Shown: positions 22,764-34,262, numbered from the stretch's first letter. The stretch is DNA of 64,000 nt from Reticulitermes speratus (GCA_021186555.1 JAJKFL010000012.1:19231711-19295710), one strand, 5' to 3'. The notes: generated by a model from the sequence alone, not told the origin. Program-made: numbers and translations.

Positions 22764-24042
22764 AACGTGTTATTTGAAGAGTGCAGTGGTCAGTTATAAA
22801 ACATGCACAAAATAACTGCAACTGACGTCACATGAAGACACACACACAACAAAAGGTTAGATTTGTAAAAGGTTCAGCACCTAAATTAAATATTTAAAAG
22901 GTATTGCTCACAAATTAGTTACATAATAAAACAGTAACAAACGGCACAAAATATAATCAAATTAATTACAAATGATCTAACTATAATAATAATAATAATA
23001 ATAATAAAGTGCAGGCTTAACAGCGCGGAGGCAATACAAAGACCGGTACGAATACATAGATATGCGAATACACAGGCACGACACAATTAAACAAGACAAG
23101 ACAAAACAAAACAAAAAGATAGGCAACATAAATGTGAGTACGGACTCCACACCCTACTAAAATATTTGCAGGTTCTAAAAAAATCCTAATCCAAAAACAA
23201 GAGTCTGCGGGTTGTGAACAGTTGGGGTCAATGAATATAAAGATTGTTTTACACCTAATTGGTTTTCTGAATATGTCTACGTCGCTGCTGACCAAATTTG
23301 CTGCTTTTACGCATGTAGCTGAAGGACAGTTTTTTTTGTGTGGATCAGAAAACAGATTAGGGGGGGGGGGTTACTTTTAACGTTACAAACTGGTACGCGG
23401 ATTCCAGTGTTGTCCAAAAAGGGGCCGACAGTTTTTTAAACTTGTATAAACATTAATAAAAAATTAAGAATCAAAGTAGTTCCTTTTCTTTTTTGATCTC
23501 TTTGATATGATTTTTTCTATTGTGATTATTGATATATTTTCTCTTATGTTCCTGTGCTGCCTCTGTAATTGGCCTTATGGCTCTGGTGCCAGCAAAATAA
23601 TAATAAAGAATCATTATTTTTGTTATTATTATGTTGTTTAGTATGCGTATTTAGAAGCCGGTAAACATTTAGCTACTCAAGCTATTCCCTTATATTCGTG
23701 GAACCCCACAGTTAAGTTCTGTGTCCACTGGCGCTTGCTTTGTTCCACTGTACTTCATGTCTCAAAATCGCCGCGCGGTGGCTGGCAGTTATGATCCTAC
23801 TGAGAAGGTCCCAGGTGCGAGTCTCAATACCGACATTGACTATCCTTACAAACAAACGACGCGACTGTTCGCTATTCCTGTAATAAAAACCGCAATCGAA
23901 CGGAACCCCGCGGTTTGAATTCTTGACCTCCATAAAGATCAGACGCTTGAGGCCACTACGGGCCGCTTGGAAATTAAATTTATTTTTCCAATTATTTCAA
24001 TGTCTTCCACTTAACACTTTCCTCTAAACGTTCTTGTGTAAG
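22764..24042. other. unassigned, with (AAT)n
   Basis: (AAT)n at about 22983-23007 and a G run at 23360-23369. At 23655-23715 GCTACTCAAGCTATTCC...GTGGAACCCC recalls an old inverted nLTR-A tail. At 23770-23970 tRNA-like boxes on both strands suggest worn SINEs. No gene. Confidence 0.4.
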
Positions 24043-24326
24043 TTTTTTTTTATTGAAGGGCCCCGCAGCAGATGCTGCGGAGACACCCCAGCCTTGAAGG
24101 CTTATTGTGCAACCCTATGAGGAAGACGATGAAGATGAGGTTTTTTCTGCTTTCTCATTTTAACGGAGCACCGGTGGAATGAAATTGACAGGAAAAACCG
24201 AAGTAGTGGGAGGAAAATCTGTCCCAGTGCCACTTTGTCCACCACAAATCCCACATGGACCAAGCCGGGATCGAACCCGGGCCTCCACGGTGAGAGACCT
24301 GCGACTAACCGCCTGAGCTATGAGGT
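24043..24326 (-). mobile_element. SINE-1, full length
   Basis: Minus-strand copy from the T run and GAAGGGCCCCGCAGCAGATG through GATCGAACCCGGGCC (the B box in reverse) to GCGACTAACCGCCTGAGC (the A box in reverse). It lies about 230 bp downstream of the glutamate receptor exon, in its intron. Confidence 0.9.
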
Positions 24327-24558
24327 AATACTTCATGGATTTCAATTCCAGCACTAGATGCATATAATTGCTTGGCTTCATGGCTCTTTATGGTCGGGGA
24401 AAGAACCGCATTACACGTCGGACAGGAGGCTGAGTGGGGCCCAGAGCCAATGTCGGATTCGCGTTCCTGTCGGGAAACGAATCCTGAATCCTCGGTCATC
24501 CAACTCGTAGCTTTGTTACCACGTTCAGTGATTTACGTGGTAGATATGAACATCTTAC

Positions 24559-24720
24559 CTTTCTTGGAGGTCCTGAAGCTGTCGTCACGAGGGACGTACT
24601 GTATGTCGTATACAAGTGTTGTGTTGGGAAGAAGGTTCTTGTCCTTGTTGATGCGGTACACGGCGTACTTGAACGCTAGCTCAGCGCTGCTGTCCTTCTG
24701 GTCTTCAGTGAAGATTGCCC
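24559..24720 (-). CDS. kainate-type ionotropic glutamate receptor, one internal exon (amino-terminal domain)
   Basis: The exon encodes the start of the extracellular amino-terminal (ANF-receptor-like) domain of an ionotropic glutamate receptor, a ligand-gated cation channel of neuronal and muscle membranes. On the minus strand an AG acceptor precedes GGGCAATC. Frame 3 then reads AIFTEDQKDSSAELAFKYAV, continuing YRINKDKNLLPNTTLVYDIQ and YVPRDDSFRTSKK with no stop, and the exon ends at a GTAAG donor. It has 162 bases: 2 completing a split codon (probably Gly), 53 whole codons and 1 base over, so both introns are phase 1. The blocks FKYAVYRIN, LPNTTLVYDIQ and VPRDDSF are hallmarks of insect kainate-subtype (GRIK-like) subunits. 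Transmembrane and ligand-binding exons are not in view. The exact subunit is uncertain. The first upstream intron starts with a 30-bp minisatellite only about 70 bp away. Confidence 0.88.
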
Positions 24721-24792
24721 CTGTAATTATACAACCACATTATACAATTATACAACACAGCGCGTTGTATAGCTGTATCGTACATAATTCAG

Positions 24793-25346
24793 AAAGTGTT
24801 CAAAACACGACACTCACATTGCAAAGTGTTCAAAACACGACACTCACATTGCAAAGTGTTCAAAACACGATACTCACATTGCAAAGTGTTCAAAACACGA
24901 CATTCACACTGCAAAGTGTTCAAAACACGATACTCACATTGCAAAGTGTTCAAAACACGACACTCACATTTCAAAGTGTTCAAAACACGATACTCACATT
25001 GCAAAGTGTTCAAAACACGATACTCACATTGCAAAGTGTTCAAAACACGATACTCACATTGCAAAGTGTTCAAAACACGACACTCACACTGCAAAGTGTT
25101 CAAAACACGATACTCACATTGCAAAGTGTTCAAAACACGACACTCACGCTGCAAAGTGTTCAAAACACGATACTCACATTGCAAAGTGTTCAAAACACGA
25201 CACTCACATTTCAAAGTGTTCAAAACACGATACTCACATTGCAAAGTGTTCAAAACACGACACTCACACTGCAAAGTGTTAAAAACACGATACTCACATT
25301 GCAAAGTGTTCAAAACACGAAAGTGACATTGCAAAGTGAAGAATAT
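24793..25346. repeat. 30-bp minisatellite, about 18 copies
   Basis: Unit CAAAGTGTTCAAAACACGAC + ACTCACATTG, with C/T at the position after ACGA and small changes in ACATT. Each unit holds an inverted repeat GTGTT-CAA-AACAC. The 30-bp length keeps frames open on both strands, which explains long spurious reading frames here. It lies in the intron just upstream of the glutamate receptor exon. Confidence 0.96.
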
Positions 25347-25737
25347 AAGTGACATTATTATAATGATACCAAAAAAAAATCGCGGAAAATATCGGAAACC
25401 TTGAGAAATTATTTTGGTTCAACATTCCAGGTTGCTGGCTGGGAGAGTGGTGACGGTTCTATCTCCAGTTCTGGAGGTCTACACTTTGAATTCTGGCCAT
25501 GAATTTGGTACTCATTTATTGATTCATTGAACCATTTTTGTATATATGTCCTGTAATTTATGTAACGTAATTTTTTGTTGTTTTTATTTTTATGATGTAG
25601 CACGCAACCCCGCTGAAAATGGAAAGGGAGATTGTTGCAGTTACCAACAACGTTGTTAGAGATGAAAAATTAATGTATAGAGAAAATCCTCCTGTACACG
25701 CGCAAATTTTCTTCTCTTATAAGAACAAACTTCTGTT

Positions 25738-25780
<43 letters not shown>

Positions 25781-25944
25781 CTACTACGTCAAAAAGTAAA
25801 ATTCTGGGAATGATGTTATGACACCAATATTGATATTGTTTTGGCATACAAACTAATTATAGATGGCTTCTGTTCTTGTTTTCACACTGCCAGGGATTAG
25901 TGAAAGATATCTCTAGCTCATTCAGTTCACTGCAGCAGCCCCGC
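25347..25944. other. unassigned, with (AT)n
   Basis: (AT)n at about 25740-25779. No gene. Confidence 0.55.
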
Positions 25945-26054
25945 GCGTAAGTCGCGTGTCTCTTCATTGGTATAGAGCGAACGTAAGTCGCGTGTCTCTT
26001 CATTAGTATAGAGCGAACGTAAGTCGCGTGTCTCTTCATTGGTATAGAGCGAAC
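25945..26054. repeat. 36-bp tandem repeat, three copies
   Basis: Unit CGTAAGTCGCGTGTCTCTTC + ATTGGTATAGAGCGAA, three times. The second copy has ATTAG. Confidence 0.9.
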
Positions 26055-26104
26055 ACCAAGTTTTGTTTTAGACTCTAGGAAACAGCCGCAGATACAGACG
26101 TAAT

Positions 26105-26940
26105 ACTTGAAACTGTTTACGAAAATGAAGATCTATCCCTCCGTGCCTTTGAAAGGGCTAAAATGTTCGAATAGGGGCGTAAGGGCCTTCAATACAATGC
26201 AAATATTAGGTGGCAGTCAACGGCTCGAAATCCGGAGAGAGTTGCAGAAGTTCATGAACTGGTGGCCAGAGACAGTCTAGTGACCGTAAAATTTATGGAG
26301 GACCAACTGTACATTCAATGGCAGACGAATCTTCGGATTCTTCATGAAGACTTGTGACTGTGAACAGGAATTCCCGCATGAAGCTTGCTCCACGGAGTCT
26401 CACGGATGAACAAAAGGAGCACAGAGTCAAAAACTTGTTAAAAATTCATCCAAACTTGTCAGACGAATCCAAAACATCTCAATTTCATTTTTACTGGAAA
26501 GGAGTTTTGGGTGTTATATTACATTCCTGAAACAGAACATTAGAACATGGGGTGGAGAACAAAGTCATCACCACAGCTCCATGTTTTTCGCTTGCAAAAT
26601 TCGAGGATCAAAACGATGTTGATCCAAATCGGATGGGATCCAAAAAAATTGTGCCTCAAGGAAAAAGCAGTGAGCAGTTAATTGCACGTACACGTCCTGG
26701 AAATGTTACTGATGCGGTTCAGAAAGCAAGGCTGCAGTTTCGAGAGACAGGCAGTTGGTCCTTCTGCCATGATTGTGAAGCGCTTCCTAGCGACTAGCGG
26801 TCTGATGAAGATTAGCTAGATTAGCTACCCACCTGATTCACCTTTCCTCACCCAAGACCACGTTTTTCTATTCCCTGAAGTGAAACTCGCTCTCCAAGGG
26901 AGAATATTTCAGGACGTCGAATGCAGCAAGTTGAACATAA
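26105..26940 (+). pseudogene. mariner-family transposase pseudogene
   Basis: Broken remains of a mariner (DD34D) transposase. At 26229-26357 the frame reads NPERVAEVHELVARD, then VTVKFMEDQLYIQWQ and LRILHEDL before a stop, matching the helix-turn-helix region. A second piece reads APRSLTDEQKEHRVK (about 26380-26430). A third (26552-26797) has MGSKKIVPQGK. The far 3' part reads KRFLAT (about 26778) and later FLFPEVKLALQGRIFQDVE (about 26866-26922), matching the end of the catalytic domain. The segment holding the catalytic aspartates is too worn to assign. Stops and frameshifts make it inactive. No terminal repeats were found. Confidence 0.85.
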
Positions 26941-27230
26941 CCGCTTAATTAAATAAGGTGCCTTCGGACGCCTTCGATAGCTGGCGTGTACAGTCTTTGG
27001 AAAGACATGAACATTTTGGTGCAGTCAAGGGAGAATACGTTGTGGAAAAATAGAACAATTTTCTTTGTATCTGATATGTATATGTTCTTATAGACCGAGT
27101 CCGGAACTTTGTTTTTTGATCTTGTGTATGACGAGAGAAAGTCAGGGTTTAGCATTATATACAATGTCGATTGTGATCGGGGGAAGAAGTTGTTGTTTTC
27201 TCAAGGCGATGATCTAGAATTTGGCTGGTG

Positions 27231-28661
27231 AGATTGAGAAAAACCACGAAAATCTTTTTCACGGTATTCAGTAGCGCGGCCGAGGCAAAACTTTTTATCA
27301 AGGATAACTGAGATTTAGAAAAACCACGAAAATTTTTTTCACGGTATTCAATAGCGCGGCCGAGGCAAAACTTTTTATCAAGAATAACTGAGATTGAGAA
27401 AAACCACGAAAATCTTTTTCACGGTATTCAGTAGCGCGGCCGAGGCAAAACTTTTTATCAAGGATAACTGAGATGAGAAAACACGAAAATCTTTTTCACG
27501 GTATTCAGTAGCGCGGCCGAGGCAAAACTTTTTATAAGGATAACTGAGATTGAGAAAAACCACGAAAATCTTTTTCACGGTATTCAGTAGCGCGGCCGAG
27601 GCAAAACTTTTTATCAAGGATAACTGAGATTGAGAAAAACCACGAAATATTTTTCACGGTATTCAGTAGCGCGGCCGAGGCAAAACTTTTTATCAAGGAT
27701 AACTGAGATTGAAGAAAAACCACGACAATCTTTTTCACGGTATTCAGTAGCGCGGCCGAGGCAAAACTTTTTATCAAGGATAACTGAGATTGAGAAAAAC
27801 CACGAAAATCTTTTTCACGGTATTCAGTAGCGCGGCCGAGGCAAAACTTTTTATCAAGGATAACTGAGATTGAGAAAAACCACGAAAATCTTTTTCACGG
27901 TATTCAGTAGCGCGGCCGAGGCAAAATTTTTATCAAGGATAACTGAGATTAAGAAAAACCACGACAATCTTTTTCACGGTATTCAGTAGCGCGGCCGAGG
28001 CAAAACTTTTTATCAAGAATAACTGAGATTAGAAAAACCACGAAAATCTTTTTCACGGTATTCAGTAGCGCGGCCGAGGCAAAAATTTTTTATCAAGGAT
28101 AACTGAGATTGAGAAAAACCACGAAAATCTTTTTCACGGTATTCAGTAGCGCGGCCGAGGCAAAAACTTTTTATCAAGGATAACTGAGATTGAGAAAAAC
28201 CACGAAAATCTTTTTCACGGTATTCAGTAGCGCGGCCGAGGCAAAACTTTTTATGAAGGATAACTGAGATTGAGAAAAACCACGAAAATCTTTTTCACGG
28301 TATTCAGTAGCGCGGCCGAGGCAAAACTTTTTATAAGGATAACTGAGATTGAGAAAAACCTACGAAAATCTTTTTCACGGTATTCAGTAGCGCGGCCGAG
28401 GCAAAACTTTTTATCAAGGATAACTGAGATTGAGAAAAACCACGAAAATCTTTTTCACGGTATTCAGTAGCGCGGCCGAGGCAAAACTTTTTATCAAGGA
28501 TAACTGAGATTGAGAAAAACCACGAAAATATTTTTCACGGTATTCAGTAGCGCGGCCGAGGCAAAAGTTTTTATCAAGGATAACTGAGATTAAGAAAAAC
28601 CACGACAATCTTTTTCACGGTATTCAGTAGCGTGGCCGAGGCAAAACTTTTTATCAAGTAT
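27231..28661. repeat. 80-bp minisatellite, about 18 copies
   Basis: Unit GAGATTGAGAAAAACCACGA + AAATCTTTTTCACGGTATTC + AGTAGCGCGGCCGAGGCAAA + ACTTTTTATCAAGGATAACT. Single-base indels in homopolymers (AAAACTTTTT versus AAAAATTTTTT) vary copy length by 1-3 bp. Flanks: CTGGTGAGATTGAG before and AAGTATAACAAAGG after. Frames on both strands are by-products. Confidence 0.96.
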
Positions 28662-29406
28662 AACAAAGGTCATTGAAACTAAGAAGTGCATTTTGTCTTT
28701 AACTGAAAATGATTCATTATAGAAAAATACGTTTTTATATATGGTGTCAGTCAATCAGTGTCAGTATGTATTATTTAAACCACATAACTCTCTTGCAGAG
28801 ATCCTATAGATAAGTCTGTGTTTAAACACAGCTGGATATAGAGGTCACTTGAATTGGCACATAGGGCTAGAGTTATTTTATATCTCCCACGAGAGACAGA
28901 TATATAGTTCAGCTTTCTCATACATCATACAGAAATGTGTCAATAACAGGTAAAACATGTAATATGTTTCCCCACTCAGGACTTCGCTTCACTGACCCTC
29001 TGTGATTGTGGTTGTGCTGTAATTTCCCCAGTAAATTTTAACTTCTATTGACAGAGCAATACGCTGAACGCTGGGCCCAATCACTTGTCGATCAGTACAT
29101 TTCGGCACTATTCGTGCATCAGTGGCATAAGGCAAGGAAATAACAACTTTTTAAATCACCTTGTTCATTTGTAGCCTTCTTTCATCGTTACGAAGGACAG
29201 GAGTAGCAACACGCTGTGTGTGTGTGTGTTTCTGTGTATGTGTGCTTCTCCTTCAGCTTCTAAACTGTTCACCGACTTACGCGAAATTTATTACTAAAAT
29301 TATACCATTGGAGTACACCACATCCCCAGTACCATATGTATTAATTTCCTAAAACCAGTAATAGCAACATGGCGGACGCGCGTATTTTTGAGACGGTATT
29401 GATAAT
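28662..29406. other. unassigned
   Basis: No gene. (GT)n-rich patch at about 29215-29245. CAACATGGCGGACG at about 29368. Confidence 0.5.
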
Positions 29407-29418
29407 ATTGATAATAGC

Positions 29419-30062
29419 AACCATCCCCAATGAAAATTATGATAGATCAAAAACAAGTGGAGAATGTGGAATATTTCAATTATTTGGGTAACATCATAAC
29501 AAGTGATGCAAGGTGTATACGTGAAATTAAATCCAGAATTGCCATGGCAAAAGTAGCATTCAACAAGAAGAAGAATATTTTCACCAGCAAACTGGACTTA
29601 AATTTACAGAAGAAACTAGTAAAGTGCTACATTTGGAGCATAGCTTTGTATGGTGCTGAAACGTGGACACTTCGGAAAGTAGATCAGAAGTATCTGGAAA
29701 GTTTTGAAATGTGGTGCTGGAGAAGAATGGAGAAGATCAGTTGGACCGATCGTGTGAGAAATTATTACACAGAGTCAAGGAGGAGAGGAATATCGTACAT
29801 ACAATAAAAAGAAGAAAGGCTAACTGGATTGGTCACATCTTGCGTAGAAACTGCCTTCTGAAACACGTGATTGAAGGAAAGTTAGAAGGAAGGATAGAAA
29901 TGACGGGACGACGAGGGAGAAGACGTAAGCAGCTACTGGATGACCTTAAGGAAAAGAAAAGATACTGGAAATTGAAAGAGGAAGCACTAGATCGCACCGT
30001 GTGGAGAACTCGCTTTGGAAGAGGCTACGGACCTGTCGTAAGACAGACTACAGAATGAATGA
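29419..30062 (+). pseudogene. nLTR-B reverse transcriptase C-terminus, 5'-truncated insertion
   Basis: Frame one (29430-29758) reads VEYFNYLGNIITSDARC, then KCYIWSIALYGAETWTLRKV (the Y-G-x-E-T-W block after the reverse transcriptase core) and WCWRRMEKISWTDRVRN. A small deletion near 29757 shifts to frame two (to 30058): NIVHTIKRRKANWIGHILRR, RRGRRRKQLLDDLKEKKRYW and FGRGYGPVVRQTTE, then stop. The 3' end is GAATGAATGAAT. A 12-bp target duplication ATTGATAATAGC lies at 29407-29418 and 30063-30074. Only the last third of ORF2 is present, so it cannot be active. I cannot fix the clade (jockey, CR1 or RTE type). Confidence 0.92.
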
Positions 30063-30074
30063 ATTGATAATAGC

Positions 30075-30442
30075 GCAATTTGCGTTGAAGTTGTGAAGTG
30101 ATACACGGTTATATACGTGTATGTTGGAAACACTTTTGTACTTAGAAGGTACTATAACAATACTTCAGACGTACGAAGTTTTTCTTCATGTTGCGATTTG
30201 ATGGCGATAACTAAAGAATTTTGAGAGTCAGGAAAGTTAAATTTGGTAAGGAGGTAGAGGATAAACCTACCTACATTTGTATGTCAAAGTGTTATTTATA
30301 AGCGAAAAATTACAGAAGTATGCTACACTTGACGGAATGTGCCCGACAAATTTAACGTGTACACAATCTGTACTTGAATAATAAGCCTGTTTGCAAGGTA
30401 ATTAAAATATAATAATACAAATCGTCATAATAGAAACAACAC
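30075..30442. other. unassigned
   Basis: AT-rich, no gene or recognised repeat. Confidence 0.5.
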
Positions 30443-30625
30443 AGCCGTGCCGTGGCTCAGGTAGTTAGTCGCCGGCGTCTCACTGCAGAGGGCCGGCTTC
30501 AGTTCCAGCCCAGTCCATACGGAATTTGTAGTGGGGAAAAATTGGCATTTGGGACAGGTTTTTCTCCGTGTACTTTGGTTTTCCCTTTCCGACATCATTC
30601 CACGGGGGGCCCATACTCATTCTTT
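30443..30625 (+). mobile_element. SINE-1, head and body, 3' part lost
   Basis: A box TGGCTCAGGTAG is followed by a damaged B box (GGCTTCAGTTCCAGCC), then GTTTTTCTCCGTGTACTTTGG. Similarity fades after CATTCCACGGGGGGCCC. Confidence 0.8.
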
Positions 30626-30751
30626 CATCTATCACTGGCGCTCTATAATCGCAGCACTTGACAGCGTCTTTAAATAAAGTGCTTAACATAATAATGATAA
30701 ATTTCACACTGTTGACATCGTGCATCTTCGTCATATTAAATTAAGTTTCAG

Positions 30752-31205
30752 ACCAACTGATGCACAACTAAAACCACTTTTATTGTAGCTTTATTATAAT
30801 TGTTAAAATTATACCTCTAAACAGTGTTTCGATCCTAGGGTCAGGGGGTTTTTTGTGGTACTTTTCACCGCACGACAGACAGTACACTTCGCTCCCCACA
30901 AACACACATATCATATGCCATAATACCACGATTCTACATGCCAGCACTTCCACAATCAACTGTCTACAATACTTTTACAACTATTATACAACTTTTAACA
31001 AAGACTTTTAACAAGATTTTAACTATAATACATAAGTTTTAATGTGCTGTTGGACCATTTAAAATCATGTGATTGAAGTGACAGTAGCTTTCAACAAAAA
31101 AAACCCTGACGATGATCCTAGGATCGAAACACGTGTAGGGGTATAATTTTAACAATTATAATAAAGCTACAATAAAAGTGGTTTTAGTTGTGCATCAGTT
31201 GGTGT
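30752..31205. repeat. inverted-repeat element with hammerhead-like right arm
   Basis: Left arm CCAACTGATGCACAACTAAA...GTGTTTCGATCCTAGGGTCAG (30752-30850) and right arm CTGACGATGATCCTAGGATC...AGTTGTGCATCAGTTGG (31105-31205) are complementary over about 100 bp with few mismatches. The spacer is about 250 bp with no frame. A related single arm lies at 60900-61015. The left arm has lost part of the ribozyme core. Confidence 0.85.
31104..31139 (+). ncRNA. hammerhead ribozyme-like motif
   Basis: CTGACGA, one T, stem II GATCC / GGATC, GAAA, then ACGT looped by C:G and A:T pairs, then cleavage triplet GTA. Stem I is short: CC (31104-31105) with GG (31138-31139). Confidence 0.5.
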
Positions 31206-32117
31206 GAAACTTAATTTAATAATAATGATAGGCGTGTACGTACAGCTGGGAAGTCTGTGCAGTGTGAAAGTAGGCTGTGAATTCTGTTAGGGTTTGCTTA
31301 TTTCTTTATTGATTAAGAAATTTAAATCCTGGACTCGAAATTCATCTGTATTGTATACCTCCTTCCATTGTTTTTGTGCCTCTTTTATAATGACTAGAAA
31401 GTCGATATACTGAAATTAAATAATTTGCACGAATAACAATAATATTCACGTGCCTTAGTTTTAATTAAATAATAGTTTCTTATCTGAATAGTTTATATAT
31501 TGTCGAATGGGAAGATGATTATTTATGATGAATTAGAAGGGATTTGTTGGTATGCTGCATTGATGGTGATGATATTTATTCACTGCGATTGGGTTGTCAC
31601 CCGGTGGCATTGGTCTATTGTAAGCTGCCATCATTGTATTTCCTTGAAGGGACTGTTTAAGGTCTATGAAAACATTAGTCCGCTAGTCGGCTTAAACCCA
31701 AGGAACAAATGCGATGCGTCATAATCTGTAGACCGCAGTGTTCAGTAGAGCCAATAATGTGAGAGAGACTCAGGCACCGGATATTACGGCTGAGCGGTTG
31801 GCTTCCCTGGTGATGTCCGGGGCTCACATCGCGACCAGCAGACTCGATATCCCGATTGATGTTTATCGTGTTTTTCTCAGTCCCTCCAGGATTATGTCGC
31901 GTTATTAACGGCGGACCGTTTTCTTGCACAGACCTTCCGATCGTCATTTATTAATAGTATCATTCGAGGCTATACAGGTTGAGCTGCCAACAGTGTTGTC
32001 AAGTGAACCATAAATAAATAAATAAATACATAAAAGAATGCTGGAGAACCTGTTCTGTGGTAACAGTAAACTTTATTTTGTTTTTGTTTGTTTAGCGACG
32101 CTTTCAGTAACTTAGTC
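31206..32117. other. unassigned
   Basis: ACGGCTGAGCGGTTGGCTTC at about 31787 looks like a tRNA A box, and the tract ends in an (AAAT)n tail near 32013, so a worn SINE may lie at 31740-32030. No gene. Confidence 0.45.
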
Positions 32118-32119
32118 TA

Positions 32120-32531
32120 CAGAGTGTCCCATAAGTCTGGAACAGTCATTCATTCTGTAGTCTGTCTTACGACAGTCCGTAGCCTCTTCCAAAGCGAGTT
32201 CTCCGCAGAGTGCGATCTAGTGCTTCCTCTTTCAATTTCCAGTATCTTTTTTTTCCTTAAGGTCATCCAGTAGCTGCTTACGTCTTTTTCCTCGTCTTCC
32301 CGTCATTTCTACCCTTCCTCTAACTTTCTGGAACAATATGGTAAAGTAAGTTGTTCACAATTGTTTCCGAATATTCGATTCACGACAAGGGCTGTGCTTC
32401 CTGGAGTTACAAAGTCTCTCAGCTTGTTAACAAATTCTCCGCCTTTCATGACACCCGAAGATTCATCGCCACATTTAAGTGCACAAACACTGAGCCCACT
32501 TCAGTATAGGGCAGACTTATGGGACACTGTC
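32120..32531. mobile_element. mariner-like element remnant, interrupted
   Basis: Left end CAGAGTGTCCCATAAGTCTG after TA (32118-32119) and inverted right end CAGACTTATGGGACACTGTC, followed closely by TTATA. The CATAAGTCTGG terminus is typical of mariner-type elements. Removing the nested 32145-32326 insertion leaves roughly 220 bp, so it is non-autonomous or internally deleted. No transposase motif was seen. Confidence 0.75.
32145..32326 (-). mobile_element. nLTR-B 3' end nested in a mariner-like element
   Basis: Minus-strand piece starting at GTCATTCATTCTG (the GAAT tail in reverse). It matches the last 180 bp of the 29419-30062 copy (CTTCCAAAGCGAGTTCTCCG, TGCTTCCTCTTTCAATTTCC). A 9-bp target duplication TCTGGAACA lies at 32136-32144 and 32327-32335. 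Confidence 0.92.
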
Positions 32532-32589
32532 TTATAACATCGACTTGTCAGATGGTTTGAATAATGAATAGGTAAAAATGTAGGTGGAA

Positions 32590-32750
32590 GCGGTCGTGGC
32601 CTAATTGTACGTGTTCTGCAGGCATTTCACTGCAGAGGATGATGAAACATGGAAAATCTCAGGACAGTCCGCGATCCCCGTCTAGATTTGAACCGGGCAC
32701 CTCTATAACACAAATCAGAAACGTTACCACTTGAGCCAAGTTGCTTGTTA
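32590..32750 (-). mobile_element. SINE-5
   Basis: On the minus strand A box TGGCTCAAGTGG and B box GGTTCAAATCT at tRNA spacing. The 3' end (GTGGAAGCGGTCGTGGCC on the plus strand) matches 730-905. Confidence 0.6.
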
Positions 32751-33606
32751 ATGGGAGCGGAACTGTGGGCGCAAATAGCGAAACAAACGTGCCAACATAA
32801 TCCGCCAAGTCTCTTAATACTGCTCGTGGCTGAGGTGCAATTATAAACTGTTTTATTGTGAAAGCTTCAACAGCGTTCACAAAGCCCCACGCAGCTGTAA
32901 AGTGGCGTTCCAACTGTTAGCAGACAAAACACTCTTCTGGGCCGACATCCAGCTCTCGCAACCCGGCACAGTGAAGGGCCCTTATGCGGAGAGAAACAAA
33001 TGATGTTGATTCTGCGGAAAGCTCTGCCGATATAGACAGTTTAGCATTACAACTCCAACGCTGCTTGATGTACACTTTACCGAGATTAGCGCTAGATTAT
33101 CGGGTTTGCATGCGAGTGTTTGTCAGGAGAAGTGATTCATGAACCCAGTACGAATTCAATAGCGAATGCTTAAAAATACAAATTAGCATGTAGGAAACAA
33201 TGACGTAGTACATGTTAGAGTCTCGGAATGGTATTTCTTGTATTATAGACCAGACGTACACAGATTTTCCAAACGTTCAGTCGCCAGAATCGTTATATGA
33301 TGCAAGTTATATACTGAGGACCCACACATATTAAGCGCCACGTCACGAAACTGACTCGTCCGGAATTCGTACAGCCCTGTAATAGACTTTTATTTTTGTC
33401 GTCATCACACAATATAAACCTTGTATGGGTACAAATAATTTATACAGTTTACAGGCAGTATGAGTTATTTCTTGGCTGTAAGTTTTCATACGTAATGAGT
33501 CATGATCAAGTCTTACATAATTTACGTTCATTCTACTAAATATGAGTCAGTAGGCATACCACAGACACATGTCATATATTTATACAGCTTTTGATAAAAT
33601 TACATA
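32751..33606. other. unassigned
   Basis: No gene. Minus-strand frames of 60-84 codons have no domain. Confidence 0.5.
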
Positions 33607-33620
33607 AATAATATAGTCTT

Positions 33621-33876
33621 TTTTTTAATGGCTTCGACAGCCCCTTAGGGGCCAAAGCCGCCTCATTTTTCGAGGCTTCACGATCACACTCAGACACACC
33701 ATACTCGGTACGACTCCTCTGGACGAGTGATCAGCCCGACGCAGAGAACTCTACCTGACAATACGCAACACTCACAAGAGACAGACATCCATGCCCCGGC
33801 GGGATTCGAACCCACAATCCCAGTAAGCGAGCTGTCGCAGACCCACGCCTTAGACCGCACGGTCACTGGAAACGGC
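33621..33876 (-). mobile_element. SINE-2, full length
   Basis: Minus-strand copy, T run then GGCTTCGACAGCCCCTTAGG to CTTAGACCGCACGGTCACTGG. A target duplication of 14 bp with one mismatch (AATAATATAGTCTT at 33607-33620, AATAATTTAGTCTT at 33877-33890). Confidence 0.92.
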
Positions 33877-33949
33877 AATAATTTAGTCTTATGGCTTGAA
33901 ATTATTTTTAAATTTAATTACTAATATTAAAGACTGTATGAGTAAGTCT

Positions 33950-34262
33950 GTGTGAGCCGAGATAGCTCAGTCACTTTAGAGACTAGGCTATTGGCTGGAC
34001 GACCGAGAAATAGTGTCTCGATTCCGGGCATGGGAAAGTGATTACTTTGCTGCCCGAAACGTCCAAACCGGCTTTGAGAGCTAACCAGCCTCTTATCCAG
34101 TGGGTATCGGTGGCTTTTTCCCTGGGTGTTAAGAGCCGGGGCGGTAACCGTGACCTCCCACCTCCATCTGGTACCGAGGTTAAAAATGCTTGGAGGTATA
34201 GATCGACTGCCACATACGCCCTCGTGCTTAATGAAGCATGGACACTGTCCACGGTGTTCCGC
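33950..34262 (+). mobile_element. SINE-3, full length
   Basis: A box GATAGCTCAGTCAC and B box CTCGATTCCGGGC. The body holds CGTCCAAACCGGCTTTG, CCAGTGGGTATCGGTGGC, GTACCGAGGTTAAAAATGC and ends near ACGCCCTCGTGCTTAATG. Confidence 0.85.

Noticed and set aside
24372-25352. Plus-strand 326-codon reading frame
   Set aside because: Its first part is antisense to the glutamate receptor exon, and the rest is the 30-bp minisatellite, which reads open in several frames on both strands.
27378-28608. Several 60-80-codon frames with repeated SFASAALLNTVKK-like peptides
   Set aside because: They are translations of the 80-bp minisatellite and change phase with indels.
1757-28661. CRISPR-like arrays
   Set aside because: Units are contiguous with no unique spacers; the DNA is eukaryotic.
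29430-30058. Intact reverse transcriptase
   Set aside because: Only the C-terminal third is present, with a frameshift near 29757, inside clear target duplications.
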